A stretch of DNA of 64,000 nucleotides from CBDDGJ01 sp965227805 (GCA_965227805.1 CBDDGJ010000003.1:1116001-1180000), one strand, 5' to 3'; positions 31,614 through 41,258 are shown, counted from the first letter of the stretch. The notes: a model not told the origin generated them from the letters alone. Translations and numbers: made by a program.

Positions 31614-32177
31614 TCATGCCTTCGCCAAAAGCCGCTTATTTTTGCGATTGATTTTGTCAAATTCCCCTGAAATTTCGGCGGCAATTTTGGGCACATGTTT
31701 TTTAATATAGGCCATTGCTGCTGCATTGGCTTCGCTGGCCTTTTCATCGGCGGCGGGGCGCATAAAGGGCTGTGCCTTGGCGTGCATGGTGCCAAACTCA
31801 ATTAGATGCGCGCGCCTGCTTGCCGGCCTTTTGAAGCCGATAATCACATCGGGCACGCCCAATTCTTTGGCATGTGCCGCAAGTAATGTTTTGGCCGCTT
31901 TTGAACGCGCACCTTGCCCTTTTTGCATAAAGCCATGGCTGCGTAAAATGGCGGCGGCTGATTTAACCCTTTGTGCACGCGTGGTGCGGCGCACCACAAT
32001 GCTGTCGCGCAAATCGCCAGACTTAACCGGCACGCGCGTTTTTGCATCTGCCGCAATCACTCGCCCGGCAGCACTTAGGGCTGATTTTGCGATTTCATCG
32101 GCAAATATTTCGGGCAAGCTATTGATTAAGGGCACAAGCCCGCCCATAAGCGCGCTATAGTCAAATTTCACCTGCAT
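31614..32177 (-). CDS. HK97 gp10-like neck/tail protein
   Basis: A 187-residue protein of the HK97 gp10 family. The N-terminal half has the AKTRVPVKSGDLRDSIVVR block, and the centre the HLIEFGTMHAKAQPFMRPA signature. Members join the head connector to the tail terminator. It starts inside the end of the head-tail adaptor gene (17 bp overlap). The C-terminal 30 residues are basic (KINRKNKRLL). Confidence 0.9.
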   Translation of the reverse strand: MQVKFDYSALMGGLVPLINSLPEIFADEIAKSALSAAGRVIAADAKTRVPVKSGDLRDSIVVRRTTRAQRVKSAAAILRSHGFMQKGQGARSKAAKTLLAAHAKELGVPDVIIGFKRPASRRAHLIEFGTMHAKAQPFMRPAADEKASEANAAAMAYIKKHVPKIAAEISGEFDKINRKNKRLLAKA

Positions 32178-32607
32178 CTAGGCTCTCTCCATTTTCATTG
32201 TCTGCATTTTGGGCGGCTGTATCGCCCGCATCATCGTCTGCCATTTCGTCATTTGTCGCGTCTAACACCGCAACACTATCCACGCTCACACAGCGTAAAT
32301 CCAAAAACTGCTTGCGCCCGCGCATAATCGGCTCACCGATAAGGCTATAGACCACACCATCGCATAGCACGCGCCAATCGGCTTTAATGTCCGTGCGATA
32401 GCGGATGGTAAACACCACCTCTAACTCTGCCCGGTGCCGCGCAATACTATTATCATCACGCGTTGCACCCGCGCGGCGGCGGGCATAGACGATCGCAGCA
32501 TCAACCCAGCTCACAATTTCGCCGCCCAATTCGCCACGTGTTTTTTGCGGGGATTGCAACATAAGCGGCGTGTCTAGCGCGCCTGCTTGTAAGTGATAGC
32601 GGCTCAT
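32161..32607 (-). CDS. Head-tail adaptor (SPP1 gp16-like)
   Basis: A 148-residue protein with the usual head-tail joining fold: GALDTPLMLQSPQKTRGELGGEIVSWVDAAIVYARRRA, then RYRTDIKADWRVLCDGVVYSLIGEPIMRGRKQFLDLRCVSV. The last 35 residues are an acidic Asp/Asn-rich tail not needed for the fold. It overlaps the connector gene by 4 bp. Confidence 0.85.
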   Translation of the reverse strand: MSRYHLQAGALDTPLMLQSPQKTRGELGGEIVSWVDAAIVYARRRAGATRDDNSIARHRAELEVVFTIRYRTDIKADWRVLCDGVVYSLIGEPIMRGRKQFLDLRCVSVDSVAVLDATNDEMADDDAGDTAAQNADNENGESLDAGEI

Positions 32608-33230
32608 GGCAGATACACACGATAAGGTTGCAGTAAGGCCGTGATGGCAGGCGGCACGCCCACACTGTCCATAGAGGCCATGCCGGTAAGCCCACGCCGG
32701 TCATAAAAATCGCTCACCAGCAAAAGGGCTGCTTGTTTTATCGGGGCGGGCACATCGCTTGGTGCCTCGCCAAAGCCGGCGGTGAAGCACACGCGCACCG
32801 CATCGCGGCGATTGGCGATAACATCACACGGCCAGCCAGTGGCGGGCGGGTAAATGCACGCGGGCGCCGCATAGGTAGCAGAGACCGCAAGGCTAATATC
32901 CAGCGATGCAATATCAAACGTCTGCACCACGCCTTGTGCGTCTGTATAGCTAAGCGCATCAATGGCGATGACGGGCAAACGCATAATCTTTATGGGCATC
33001 CCCGTATAAGGAAAGCCCGTGCACCACAGCTCATAAGGCGTGGCAATAAGCGTGCGCCCTAGCCAGCGTTCAATCCACGCATAGGCCGCCGCACCAAAGG
33101 CAAGCAATTCTGCCGCCGCATTATCTTCAGGGGCAGGTTCGGCAATGCGTAATTGCGTGGCCATATCGGTGAGGTTTAGCAAAGGCGCAAGCGCTTCACC
33201 GGTGCGGATATATGTCGCATTATTCGACAT
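32604..33230 (-). CDS. Head-tail connector, gp6-like
   Basis: A 208-residue helical connector. PLLNLTDMATQLRIAEPAPEDNAAAELLAFGAAAYAWIERWLGRTL is the typical gp6/gp8 N-terminal block, and IKQAALLLVSDFYDRRG the conserved C-terminal helix. Proteins of this kind form the ring below the portal (lambda W/HK97 gp6 role). It overlaps the adaptor by 4 bp. Confidence 0.88.
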   Translation of the reverse strand: MSNNATYIRTGEALAPLLNLTDMATQLRIAEPAPEDNAAAELLAFGAAAYAWIERWLGRTLIATPYELWCTGFPYTGMPIKIMRLPVIAIDALSYTDAQGVVQTFDIASLDISLAVSATYAAPACIYPPATGWPCDVIANRRDAVRVCFTAGFGEAPSDVPAPIKQAALLLVSDFYDRRGLTGMASMDSVGVPPAITALLQPYRVYLP

Positions 33231-33236
33231 TTTTGC

Positions 33237-33755
33237 TTATTGCCTAAACGCGCCAAAAATGCCGCCCGGTTTTGCGGTATTAGCTTCGCCGGTTTCTGGA
33301 GTTACAGTATCGGCATCACCTTCACTGCCTTCGCCCGTTTCGGTATTCGCCGCCGCATTTCCAATCTGTGCCAAAATACGCCGGGTCATTTCGTCAGGCA
33401 CAACGCCCTCACTTTGCAAGCCCTGCACCAAAGCCACACGGGCAAGCAAATCATCTTTTCTGCCTTCGGCAGCCGCACCCGTAATGCCCTGTGTGCGTAG
33501 CCAGGCGCGGATATCATTATGCGTCCAGCTTTTATCCGGGGTTTTATCACCACTATCCCTATCCACCTGGTCCGGGTTTTCACAGACAAAATCAGGCGTG
33601 ACCTCTAGCGATAAGCTATAACGGCTTTGCGCGGTTTCATCCACGGCATCACCGGCCAAAAAAAGAAACAGACCACTTTTCATTTTTGCGGGGTCAGATA
33701 CGAATTTGTGCGTTTCGCCGCATCGATAAATATCAGTTTTTGCATATAAGATCAT
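33237..33755 (-). CDS. Hypothetical protein between capsid and connector
   Basis: A 172-residue protein. The N-terminal half is strand-rich. Residues about 78-106 (WTHNDIRAWLRTQGITGAAAEGRKDDLLARV) resemble a SAP/HeH-type helix-extended-helix unit, which in phages is found in small head-region proteins. The C-terminus is low-complexity and rich in Glu, Gly, Asp and Thr. Its place after the major capsid gene suggests a head accessory, but a function cannot be claimed. Confidence 0.6.
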   Translation of the reverse strand: MILYAKTDIYRCGETHKFVSDPAKMKSGLFLFLAGDAVDETAQSRYSLSLEVTPDFVCENPDQVDRDSGDKTPDKSWTHNDIRAWLRTQGITGAAAEGRKDDLLARVALVQGLQSEGVVPDEMTRRILAQIGNAAANTETGEGSEGDADTVTPETGEANTAKPGGIFGAFRQ

Positions 33756-33857
33756 AAGATTAAATTCCTTTCAAAAATACCCCGCCATGGAGGAAATATG
33801 GCGGGGCATTTACATGGCTGCCTAATGGGAGTGATAGGCAGCAATTTTAGCTATAAA

Positions 33858-35141
33858 TTATTGCGGCAAGCCTGTTACCTTCACAAAGGCGCTTGCGCGA
33901 TACACCACAAGCCCTGCACGCAGGGTTGCTTTGATGGCCAAAATATTTTTGATGAAATTATCATCATGACTTTTGGACATTTCCATTGTGATGTCACGCC
34001 GCATCATTAAAGCGGCATAATTGAGCAAATCACCAACAAAGGCCGTGCCTTGCCCGATAAGGCTTGCTTCCACCACCGGCACACCCCAAACTGACGGGGT
34101 GACAGAGCTATTGGACGGATGGTCATAAATATAGCTCCCCTCGCTTGTCTTCAACAAACGCAAAGCGGTAAAATCAGCCGGCGACATCAGCACATGCGAT
34201 GGTTTTGCACGCCCCACTGTTTTAACATCCGCTAAGGCACGCAAAATCGTATCGGCAATATTATCACCTTCACCATTATGCTGGCGGGTTTGGACGCCGG
34301 GACGATTTAATAGCCCGCGCAAGTTTTGGTCTTGCCCATCACCCAGCGTTACTTGTTCATCTAAACGCTGACGCAACATAAGCGGCAAGCGCGAATTGAT
34401 ATAAGCCTCCATATCGTCTGCATTATCTTCAAGCGCTATTTGGGTGACTGGCAGGTAAACGCCTAGCTCACGGATTTCCTCCATACGTTCTTCCAGCCTT
34501 ACGGCAGCTTGTGACATGGCCGCCCCTTCGGCAATTGCTGCTGCCTTATTGTCAAATACGGTCTCTTCCATATATTTGAAGGCGCCTGCATTGACATTCA
34601 CAACCGGCAAAGCATCTATCACTTCGGGCGGACGTTGTGCTGAAGGGATACGCACACCGGAGCGCACCACTTCGGCTGGCGCGGCGCCTGTGTCAAATAA
34701 GGCATTAGTGATATGCGGCATAGCAATATTTGCCACCGTATTACGCTCGAAAAAAGCGTCAGATTTGACAAAAGCTCCACCAAATGTTGTCGGTGCTTGC
34801 TGATTGGCCGCAAGGTAATTTTGTCCCCTATTTTGCGCAATCAAGTCAGCCATTAACGCGGCAACCGAGCCTGGTTGTGCATCCGCTTGCCCATTATTTT
34901 TCATTTCAATGGCCTCGGCAAGATTGGACATAAATTCATGCTCACCAATCTGTTCATTTAAGGCTGTGAGGCGTGCCTCCATTGCCTTAAATTCTTGCAG
35001 CTTGCCTTCATTGCTGGAAGCCTCAAGGCTTTTGACTTTCGACAAATCAAGGTCTTGCCCTGCCTCGCCAAATAGAGATTTGACACGCGCCTGAAGTTTA
35101 TCACGTTCAGCCCGCGCCGTTTTTAACTCTTGCTCATTCAT
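33858..35141 (-). CDS. Major capsid protein, HK97 fold
   Basis: A 427-residue capsid precursor. Residues 1-105 form a charged coiled-coil region corresponding to the HK97 delta domain that scaffolds assembly and is cut off by the protease. The body from about 115 shows GGAFVKSDAFFERNTVANIA, the P-domain block RLEERMEEIRELGVYLPVT, LRQRLDEQVTLGDGQDQNLRGLLN and SPADFTALRLLKTSEG. A protease gene of ClpP type lies just upstream. AAAGGA is the ribosome binding site. Confidence 0.95.
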   Translation of the reverse strand: MNEQELKTARAERDKLQARVKSLFGEAGQDLDLSKVKSLEASSNEGKLQEFKAMEARLTALNEQIGEHEFMSNLAEAIEMKNNGQADAQPGSVAALMADLIAQNRGQNYLAANQQAPTTFGGAFVKSDAFFERNTVANIAMPHITNALFDTGAAPAEVVRSGVRIPSAQRPPEVIDALPVVNVNAGAFKYMEETVFDNKAAAIAEGAAMSQAAVRLEERMEEIRELGVYLPVTQIALEDNADDMEAYINSRLPLMLRQRLDEQVTLGDGQDQNLRGLLNRPGVQTRQHNGEGDNIADTILRALADVKTVGRAKPSHVLMSPADFTALRLLKTSEGSYIYDHPSNSSVTPSVWGVPVVEASLIGQGTAFVGDLLNYAALMMRRDITMEMSKSHDDNFIKNILAIKATLRAGLVVYRASAFVKVTGLPQ

Positions 35142-35159
35142 TTTTTAATTTTCCTTTCA

Positions 35160-35999
35160 TTAGGTTAAATTCGCCGCCAAGCGAAGTTTTGCGGCGGCCA
35201 AATATAAGGCGGCATTATCTGCCACCGGTTCGGGTTGGTCGGCTTTTTTATCCGCTGCCGATGGAGCGGATTTGCACGGTGCGGGTTGCGCCGTCAAATT
35301 TTGGGGAATGTGAATGCCCTGCGCTGCAAGCGCGGCAATATTCTGCGCCTTAAGTGATGCGGCGGTTTGGGCATCTTCTCTTTTTTCAATTTTTATAATT
35401 TTGGAAACAAGGTTTTTGGCTAAACATTCTTCTGCACTCAAAAATGTATCGCCAGAACCAATAAGCGCATGCACATCTTCTTCACCCATACCGGTGCGCG
35501 ACATAATAATGTCAATCATCGCGGCATCGATTTTTTCAAGCAAGGATGCAGCTTCAAGCATGGCATCGCCATTGCCCCATATGCTTGTGCTCGCACGGTG
35601 AAACATCATTAGCCCCGCTTGCGAGATATGTAATTCATCACCGGCCAAAGCGATAATCGTTGCAATGCTTGCCGCCAGCGCATCGATGCGCACAATCACC
35701 CGACCGCTATAATTTTGCAGCACATTAAAAATCTGCACGCCTGCCCATACCGAACCGCCGCCGGAATTTAAGCAAAGCGTAATGTCAGCACCATTGGCCT
35801 GTTGCAACGCCTGTGTCACATCTTCAGGGGTTACTTCATTGCCCCAGATTTTTTCCATAAAAATGCCACCGGTAAGGTGTATCTCATGCCCCTGCTTGCC
35901 GGCCTGGCTAACAAGGCCACCGGCAATAGGCTCACCCACATGGCCGGCACGTGGGCAATCCACCATATGGCTCATATCTAAATCAATTTTCTTTCGCAT
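35160..35999 (-). CDS. Head maturation protease, ClpP-like (S14)
   Basis: About 279 residues. The ClpP fold is seen in LCLNSGGGSVWAGVQIFNVLQ, then DALAASIATIIALAG with the nucleophilic Ser, QAGLMMFHRAST with the catalytic His, and the EECLAKNLVSKI segment. It should cut the capsid delta domain. The frame is open to 36080, but AAGAAAGG just before a run of three ATG codons (35999, 36002, 36005) sets the start; the exact one is open. It overlaps the portal gene. The C-terminus is Ala/Pro/Lys-rich and probably a scaffold-like or linker region. Confidence 0.9.
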   Translation of the reverse strand: MRKKIDLDMSHMVDCPRAGHVGEPIAGGLVSQAGKQGHEIHLTGGIFMEKIWGNEVTPEDVTQALQQANGADITLCLNSGGGSVWAGVQIFNVLQNYSGRVIVRIDALAASIATIIALAGDELHISQAGLMMFHRASTSIWGNGDAMLEAASLLEKIDAAMIDIIMSRTGMGEEDVHALIGSGDTFLSAEECLAKNLVSKIIKIEKREDAQTAASLKAQNIAALAAQGIHIPQNLTAQPAPCKSAPSAADKKADQPEPVADNAALYLAAAKLRLAANLT

Positions 36000-37233
36000 C
36001 ATCATCACCTTTCTTTTGAGTATCATTCTCACGGCGGCTTGGTGTGCCGGCAGGGGCATGCAAAACGTCACCCCCGGCAATGGGCGGCAAGCCCATTAGG
36101 CGGCGGCCTTCATTGGCCGTCATAAACCCGCCGGCTAACCCCACGGCCACATCGTCAAACATTTCCTTACGCGTGGCACGCACAAGCGGGGTGACATCAA
36201 AGCGAATGCCAAGCCGCTTGCTGCCACCATTTCGCAATAATTTATTTTCAAGCTGTGCCTGCAAGCGCACCAAATGCGCCCTAAGGCTGGAACGCACAAA
36301 GTTTGTCCATTGCTCGGACACATTGGATTTTGCCCAGCTCGCGCTTTCCGTGCGCGCCAATAAAAAAAGCGGCACATTAAAAGTGCGGGCAATATCTTCC
36401 ACATCAAATTTCATGGACTCAATTAAATCCATATCGCCACGCGATAATTGCGCCCCCGTCCATTTGAAGCCGGGCGGTAAAAATGGCGTTTTGCCCGAAG
36501 CCTCTACCCCCGCATATTGTTCTTCCCATTTACCCCTAAATTCGGAAAATTGCTCTGGCGATACAGATTGCGGCGTTTCGATTGTGCCGCTTGGTCTGAC
36601 TGAATTTTTAAGCAGGCTGCTAAATATTTTTTGTATGGCCAAGCTGCGCCCCGCCGCCGAAGCCGCAACCTGAACCGGACTAGGCGCCCAAAAGCCATCA
36701 AAGCCGGCGCCGGCAAAATGCAAAATATCCGCTTGTCGCACGCTTATTCTTTTGCCCAGGCCAGTGCCCGTTTCGGATGGCAAGTCGATTTCATAAATAA
36801 TCGTCCCATCCATCAGCTTCACATTTGCGACCTGATTTTGCCCCATCGGTGCAAGATGCGTGGCATATGCCCCCATATGTTCAATAAGCGCAAACCCATT
36901 GCCGCCTAAAAACATGTCGCGCAAAATAAATTGCCAAAATTGAAAGCCATCCATTTGCGTGGTGGGCGTGTTCAGCAAAGCACCAACCGGGTGGCTTGCA
37001 ACCGGGGTTTCATGGCCGTCTTCAGCAATTTCGACAATATGTTTCGGCAAGCCGGCAATATTGTCGGCCAGAATATTCACACAGGCATAGACCGCAGACA
37101 CCAAGGGCGCATTGCGCGCGGTGACCACAACCGCACCGCTATTATCATAAACCGCACCCAGACTATCAGACAAATAAGGGCTGGTGCCGCCCCAGCCATA
37201 AAAGCGTGAGCCTATTGTAATTCCAAATTTCAT
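35983..37233 (-). CDS. Portal protein, HK97 family
   Basis: A 416-residue portal that forms the dodecameric vertex for DNA entry. Features: SAVYACVNILADNIAGLPKHIVE, the LLNTPTTQMDGFQFWQFILRDMFLGGNGFALIE block, ILHFAG, and DIARTFNVPLFLLA near the C-terminal third. It follows TerL directly: the chosen ATG at 37233 is 5 bp after the TerL stop, whereas the upstream start at 37263 would overlap it. The C-terminal tail is charged. Confidence 0.93.
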   Translation of the reverse strand: MKFGITIGSRFYGWGGTSPYLSDSLGAVYDNSGAVVVTARNAPLVSAVYACVNILADNIAGLPKHIVEIAEDGHETPVASHPVGALLNTPTTQMDGFQFWQFILRDMFLGGNGFALIEHMGAYATHLAPMGQNQVANVKLMDGTIIYEIDLPSETGTGLGKRISVRQADILHFAGAGFDGFWAPSPVQVAASAAGRSLAIQKIFSSLLKNSVRPSGTIETPQSVSPEQFSEFRGKWEEQYAGVEASGKTPFLPPGFKWTGAQLSRGDMDLIESMKFDVEDIARTFNVPLFLLARTESASWAKSNVSEQWTNFVRSSLRAHLVRLQAQLENKLLRNGGSKRLGIRFDVTPLVRATRKEMFDDVAVGLAGGFMTANEGRRLMGLPPIAGGDVLHAPAGTPSRRENDTQKKGDDDAKEN

Positions 37234-37238
37234 AAAAT

Positions 37239-38924
37239 TTACCCGAATGAAACGCCCGACCAATCCTGATAAGGCTCTTGCGCTGTGTTAATGGCAACCG
37301 CAAACGCATTAAGCGTGGCCGCCACCCCGTCTATTTTATCGGCGCTCGCCTTTTTGCCGGGAATTGGGTTATTATTTGCATCATAGCGCAAACGCACATT
37401 TTGCACCTGCCAGCGCAAAACCGGGTCGCCCCCATGAATAAAATCCCCAGCCAAAACCAGCCCCTCAAATTTGGCAAAAGGCTCAACCAGCGTAATACCG
37501 CCCTGGCGCACACCAAACACATTTAGCCCGTGCATATCCTGCCAATTTTGTGCCGTCTCTCCCATATAGGCGGGGTCGTAACCCACAGCTTTTACATTAA
37601 AGTCATAAGTCATAATCATATCTATCAGCGTTTGTTCCACCGCGCGCCGGTCAATCACATTGCCCTCGGTAACCATAAGCCAGCCATTTTGCCGCCATGC
37701 AGCAATGTCGATTTGCTTTTGATTGGCGCGCTCTTGAAATTGTGCATCGCACACAAAATGAAATACGCGGGCATGCCAGTTTTCCGTTTCACCTTGCGGC
37801 GGAAACAAAAATGACAAAGCCGTAAAATCAGTGGTGCGCGACATATCCACCCCCACAAAGCAATCACGCCCGCGCATATCTTCAAGCGTGAAGCTCATAT
37901 TTCCCTTATCCCAAATGTCATTGCTTATCCAAGCCGCCGCAGCCGAGGTTGGTATATTCAAGCGCCGCGTTTTGAAATCATTGATTTGTGATGGCATATT
38001 CTTGGCCAGCACAAATTGGCGGCGCATCTCATCCCAATTCGGTGAAACACCCAAACCCGGATTGGCCTTTAGCCAATTTGTTTCATCTTCCCAATCATCC
38101 CCCTCATCAAGCCGCGCAAGATACGCAAACCAGTGGTCATCCTTAATCGCATCTTTTTTGCGCGACTTAAACCCCGCCAAAACCTGCTCGCTGGTGTGGT
38201 GAATTTTATCACCAATCATATCCACCCCGCGATCATGGCCTTCCGTTGTGATCATAAGCAGTAACGGGTTTTGCCGCGCGCCAAACCCCTGATTAAGCAT
38301 ATTCACCATATCTTCCGAGCCATATAAGTGGATTTCATCGAGCACCGCGCAATGCGGGTTAATGCCTTCCGCCATTTTTGCATCCTTCGAAAGTGGCGCC
38401 ATCACACCGCCGCTTTTTCCGGTAAATAATATCTTGTTCACCCGAATGTTAAGCCGGCGGCGCAATTCAGCTGTGGCCTCCACCATTGCCGCCGCTTTGC
38501 CCCAGACAATTTTTGCCTGTTCGCGCGCCGTAGCCGCCGTGTAAATTTCCGGCGAGCCTTCCCCATCGGCGCATAGCATTTTCAAGCAGATGCTTGCCGC
38601 CAAAGTGCTTTTGCCATTTTTCTTGCCCAAAAGAATATCCGCGCGATTAAAACGCCGGACACCCGTTTTCAGATACCAGCCAAACAGGCTGGAAATAATA
38701 AACGCCTCCCACGGTTGAATATGCAAATTCTGCCCCGCCCATTTGCCCTCGGTCTGCACCAGCATGCTGACAAAGCGCAACGCCTTATCGGCTTCATCTT
38801 CACGCCACACCAAATCGCGGCGGCGTAAATCATGTAAATGGCGTTTAGCGGCAAGCCGCACCCATTTGCCAGCGATAATGTCACCCGACAAAACGCCATG
38901 TGCATAGGCTTCTGCAATGTGCAT
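37239..38924 (-). CDS. Terminase large subunit
   Basis: A 561-residue packaging motor. The ATPase has GKKNGKST (100-107) as Walker A, and HCAVLDEIHLYGS with Asp196-Glu197 as Walker B. The nuclease domain starts at CFVGVDMSRTTDFTAL (near 345), whose Asp residues bind metal, with further acidic residues downstream. It follows TerS by 6 bp. The family is HK97/P27-associated, so packaging by the cos mode is likely, as the HNH gene nearby also suggests. Confidence 0.95.
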   Translation of the reverse strand: MHIAEAYAHGVLSGDIIAGKWVRLAAKRHLHDLRRRDLVWREDEADKALRFVSMLVQTEGKWAGQNLHIQPWEAFIISSLFGWYLKTGVRRFNRADILLGKKNGKSTLAASICLKMLCADGEGSPEIYTAATAREQAKIVWGKAAAMVEATAELRRRLNIRVNKILFTGKSGGVMAPLSKDAKMAEGINPHCAVLDEIHLYGSEDMVNMLNQGFGARQNPLLLMITTEGHDRGVDMIGDKIHHTSEQVLAGFKSRKKDAIKDDHWFAYLARLDEGDDWEDETNWLKANPGLGVSPNWDEMRRQFVLAKNMPSQINDFKTRRLNIPTSAAAAWISNDIWDKGNMSFTLEDMRGRDCFVGVDMSRTTDFTALSFLFPPQGETENWHARVFHFVCDAQFQERANQKQIDIAAWRQNGWLMVTEGNVIDRRAVEQTLIDMIMTYDFNVKAVGYDPAYMGETAQNWQDMHGLNVFGVRQGGITLVEPFAKFEGLVLAGDFIHGGDPVLRWQVQNVRLRYDANNNPIPGKKASADKIDGVAATLNAFAVAINTAQEPYQDWSGVSFG

Positions 38925-38930
38925 GGTGCG

Positions 38931-39488
38931 CTACTCGTCAAATAAATCACTTTGACCTTGCGGCTTTGTCGGTGAGGCCAAATTCAAAATACGCGCGCGC
39001 GCGGCAGGCGTAATGCCAAAATCACCACAAAGGCGTAAAATCTGCTTTTCCGCATCCATCTCTTCTTGCACCAAAGCACGCCGCTTTTCTTGTGTGCCAT
39101 TGCGGCCATGCGAGGCATAAACCCGCACACCACGCTTTAAGGGGTTCTCATTATCTTTGTCGGCAATTTTCTCGCGACACCAATGCCAGACACCAATATT
39201 CTTGCACAAAATTTCCAGGGCAAATATATCCGTATCATTCCACAAGCCAATGCCTTGTAAATGTTCCGTCAAAAATTCCCATGCCCGCAAAGCATGTTCC
39301 CCACCATTTGATAGGCTAATGGTGGGCGGCGGCGCAATCTTTTCAATACGGCGCGGTGCAGCGATATCTTCTCTTATCGGCGCAACATTACCCGGCCAAT
39401 TTTCCAAAGCCTCAAGCGCCGCAGTCGCCTGCTTGGCCGCCTCCGGTGATGGCTTTCTGCCTGCCTTACTTTTTGCTTTTTTCGTCAT
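38931..39488 (-). CDS. Terminase small subunit, P27 family
   Basis: About 185 residues. AWEFLTEHLQGIGLWNDTDIFALEILCKNIGVWHWCREKI is the P27-type core, and DFGITPAARARIL near the C-terminus is a typical ending before TerL. The N-terminus is Lys/Ala-rich. The frame begins with a TTG at 39503; the ATG at 39488 was preferred. It recognises the packaging start together with TerL. Confidence 0.85.
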   Translation of the reverse strand: MTKKAKSKAGRKPSPEAAKQATAALEALENWPGNVAPIREDIAAPRRIEKIAPPPTISLSNGGEHALRAWEFLTEHLQGIGLWNDTDIFALEILCKNIGVWHWCREKIADKDNENPLKRGVRVYASHGRNGTQEKRRALVQEEMDAEKQILRLCGDFGITPAARARILNLASPTKPQGQSDLFDE

Positions 39489-39631
39489 AGTCACTTTAGT
39501 CAATCAAATGGGTTTTCAAATCCAATAAAATAAATATGGGGCTTTTCATTTCAAAAAATCAAATTTCAACAAGTTAGAAGCACACACGGTCACCAAGCAA
39601 GCCCCGCCCAAAGTTTCGCATGGGGGGGGTG
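39489..39631. other. Gap between HNH gene and TerS
   Basis: This 143-bp gap between the HNH and TerS genes is a plausible place for the packaging (cos) site, since P27-type phages have it near these genes. It includes a run of eight G at 39622-39629. No motif decides it. Confidence 0.3.
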
Positions 39632-39943
39632 TCAGTTTCCAAACCCGCCATCTTCTTTTGCCGTTTTGCGTGCGTGGCAAGACGCACATAATGCCTGCAA
39701 ATTTATCTTATCAAACCGCCGTTTCGGTGCACGCGCAATCGGGATAATATGATCCACATGTTCCGCAGACACAACGCGCCCCGCTTCTAAACAACGGACA
39801 CATAGCGGATTTTCATTGATAAATTCACCACGCAACTTCCGCCAGGCATAACCATAGCCACGCGCCGCACTGCTTCTACGTGCAGGTTGCACAAGCCGCC
39901 CCAAACGCGCGCGCTTATCCAATGTCGGCGGTTTAACTGGCAT
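39632..39943 (-). CDS. HNH endonuclease, packaging-associated
   Basis: A 103-residue HNH nuclease. The zinc-binding Cys pairs are in NPLCVRCLEAG and LCASCHARKTA, and the catalytic HNH core in AEHVDHIIPIAR. Proteins of this type beside TerS/TerL (HK97 gp74) are needed for cos cleavage and packaging. The start at 39943 overlaps the methyltransferase stop by 11 bp; an earlier in-frame start lies inside that gene. Confidence 0.9.
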   Translation of the reverse strand: MPVKPPTLDKRARLGRLVQPARRSSAARGYGYAWRKLRGEFINENPLCVRCLEAGRVVSAEHVDHIIPIARAPKRRFDKINLQALCASCHARKTAKEDGGFGN

Positions 39944-41258
39944 TACGCACCTGCTCCGCACGCTTGCCCGTATAATCTTCCCAGCGTTTAACAATCACAT
40001 CCACATAGGCCGGATTAAGCTCAAGCCCACAACACACGCGCCCCGCCTGTTCCGCCGCGATAAGTGTCGTGCCGCTTCCTAAAAACGGGTCATATATATA
40101 ATCACCACGCTTGCTGTTATTTTCCATTGGACGCCGCATCGCCATCACCGGCTTTTGCGTGCCATGCCCCGTGTCGTTTTTCATATGGGCAATGTGCCAT
40201 ACATCGCTTTCAATCGCCGCCATATCCGCCAACCATTGCACAAAATCATCCCGCTTGGTTTTGGCCGCCGCTTTTAGTTCTTCCACTGAAGCATCCGCCG
40301 CCTCTACCCGTTCACGCAATTCGGCAAATGTGGGTGATGCCTCCTGCCAAACGCTATGTTGCCGGCGGCTACCATTCCAATGCCCTTTCTTGCCCTTGCG
40401 CACAAAATAAAAACACGGCTCATGCTGATAGTGGTAATGGCCACGCGACAATACAGGCCGCGACTTTACCCACACAATATGCGCCCGCATCGAAAAACCC
40501 GTACGCGCGAACCCATGCAAAACAATATCGGGATAAAATGAGGAGTGCCACACATAGGCAACATCGCCGGGAAATAAGTTCCATGCCGCATACCAATCCG
40601 CACAATCATCATTCAATACTTTGCCAGTGACACGCGTAGCATTTGCACCCTTCACCTTATTTCGCCAATCAGGGTTATAATTCACACCATAAGGCGGGTC
40701 GGTCACCATTAAATGCGGATGCGCCGTGCCAAAAGCATCGGCAACATTTTGCTTTATTGTTGCATCCCCGCACACCACCCGATGCGCGCCGAGCTGATAA
40801 ATATCACCTAATCGCGACACGGGCGCATCTGGCACGCGCGGCACATTATCCGCACTATCATCATCCACGCCCAGCAATTCATCCAATTCAAGCGCATCAA
40901 AGCCCAAACTATCCAAATCATAATAATCGCTCACATCTGCCAGCGCGTCTGCCAGCAATTCCTTATCCCATCCCCCATTTAAGGCAATGCGATTATCAGC
41001 AAGCATAAAGGCCTGCCTTTGCCGCTCATTCAAATGCACCAAGCGAATGGCCGGAATATGCGACAAGCCGACTTGCGCCGCCGCCTGCACACGCGCATGG
41101 CCTGCAATCAAAACATCATCCGCACCGATAAGCACCGGCACATTAAACCCAAACGCCTCTATGCTTTTGGCGATTTGTGTAATTTGGTCGTCTGTATGCG
41201 TGCGCGCATTTTTCGCGGCTGGCTGCAACGCCGCAATTTTTATCTGTTCAATTTGCAT
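39933..41258 (-). CDS. ParB-domain DNA methyltransferase fusion
   Basis: About 441 residues. Residues 1-125 form a ParB/Srx-like domain (NARTHTDDQITQIAKSIEAFGFNVPVLIG, then IAGHARVQAAAQVGL). The rest is a type II N6-adenine or N4-cytosine methyltransferase with TDPPYG as catalytic motif IV and DPFLGSGTTLIAAEQ as the SAM-binding motif I, in the beta order. This fusion is common in phages and is thought to protect phage DNA from host restriction. No cognate nuclease is adjacent. A GTG start further upstream lacks a ribosome binding site. Confidence 0.9.
   Translation of the reverse strand: MQIEQIKIAALQPAAKNARTHTDDQITQIAKSIEAFGFNVPVLIGADDVLIAGHARVQAAAQVGLSHIPAIRLVHLNERQRQAFMLADNRIALNGGWDKELLADALADVSDYYDLDSLGFDALELDELLGVDDDSADNVPRVPDAPVSRLGDIYQLGAHRVVCGDATIKQNVADAFGTAHPHLMVTDPPYGVNYNPDWRNKVKGANATRVTGKVLNDDCADWYAAWNLFPGDVAYVWHSSFYPDIVLHGFARTGFSMRAHIVWVKSRPVLSRGHYHYQHEPCFYFVRKGKKGHWNGSRRQHSVWQEASPTFAELRERVEAADASVEELKAAAKTKRDDFVQWLADMAAIESDVWHIAHMKNDTGHGTQKPVMAMRRPMENNSKRGDYIYDPFLGSGTTLIAAEQAGRVCCGLELNPAYVDVIVKRWEDYTGKRAEQVRNAS

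Noticed and set aside
17862..39488. Gene transfer agent instead of a prophage
   Set aside because: Although the holin is of the GTA-release type, the element has an integrase, att sites in a tRNA, replication genes and P27-type terminase, and the head-tail order is that of a full phage.
39622..39629. Run of eight G as the cos end
   Set aside because: The place fits, but a homopolymer alone is no evidence; no flanking dyad or terminase site was recognised.
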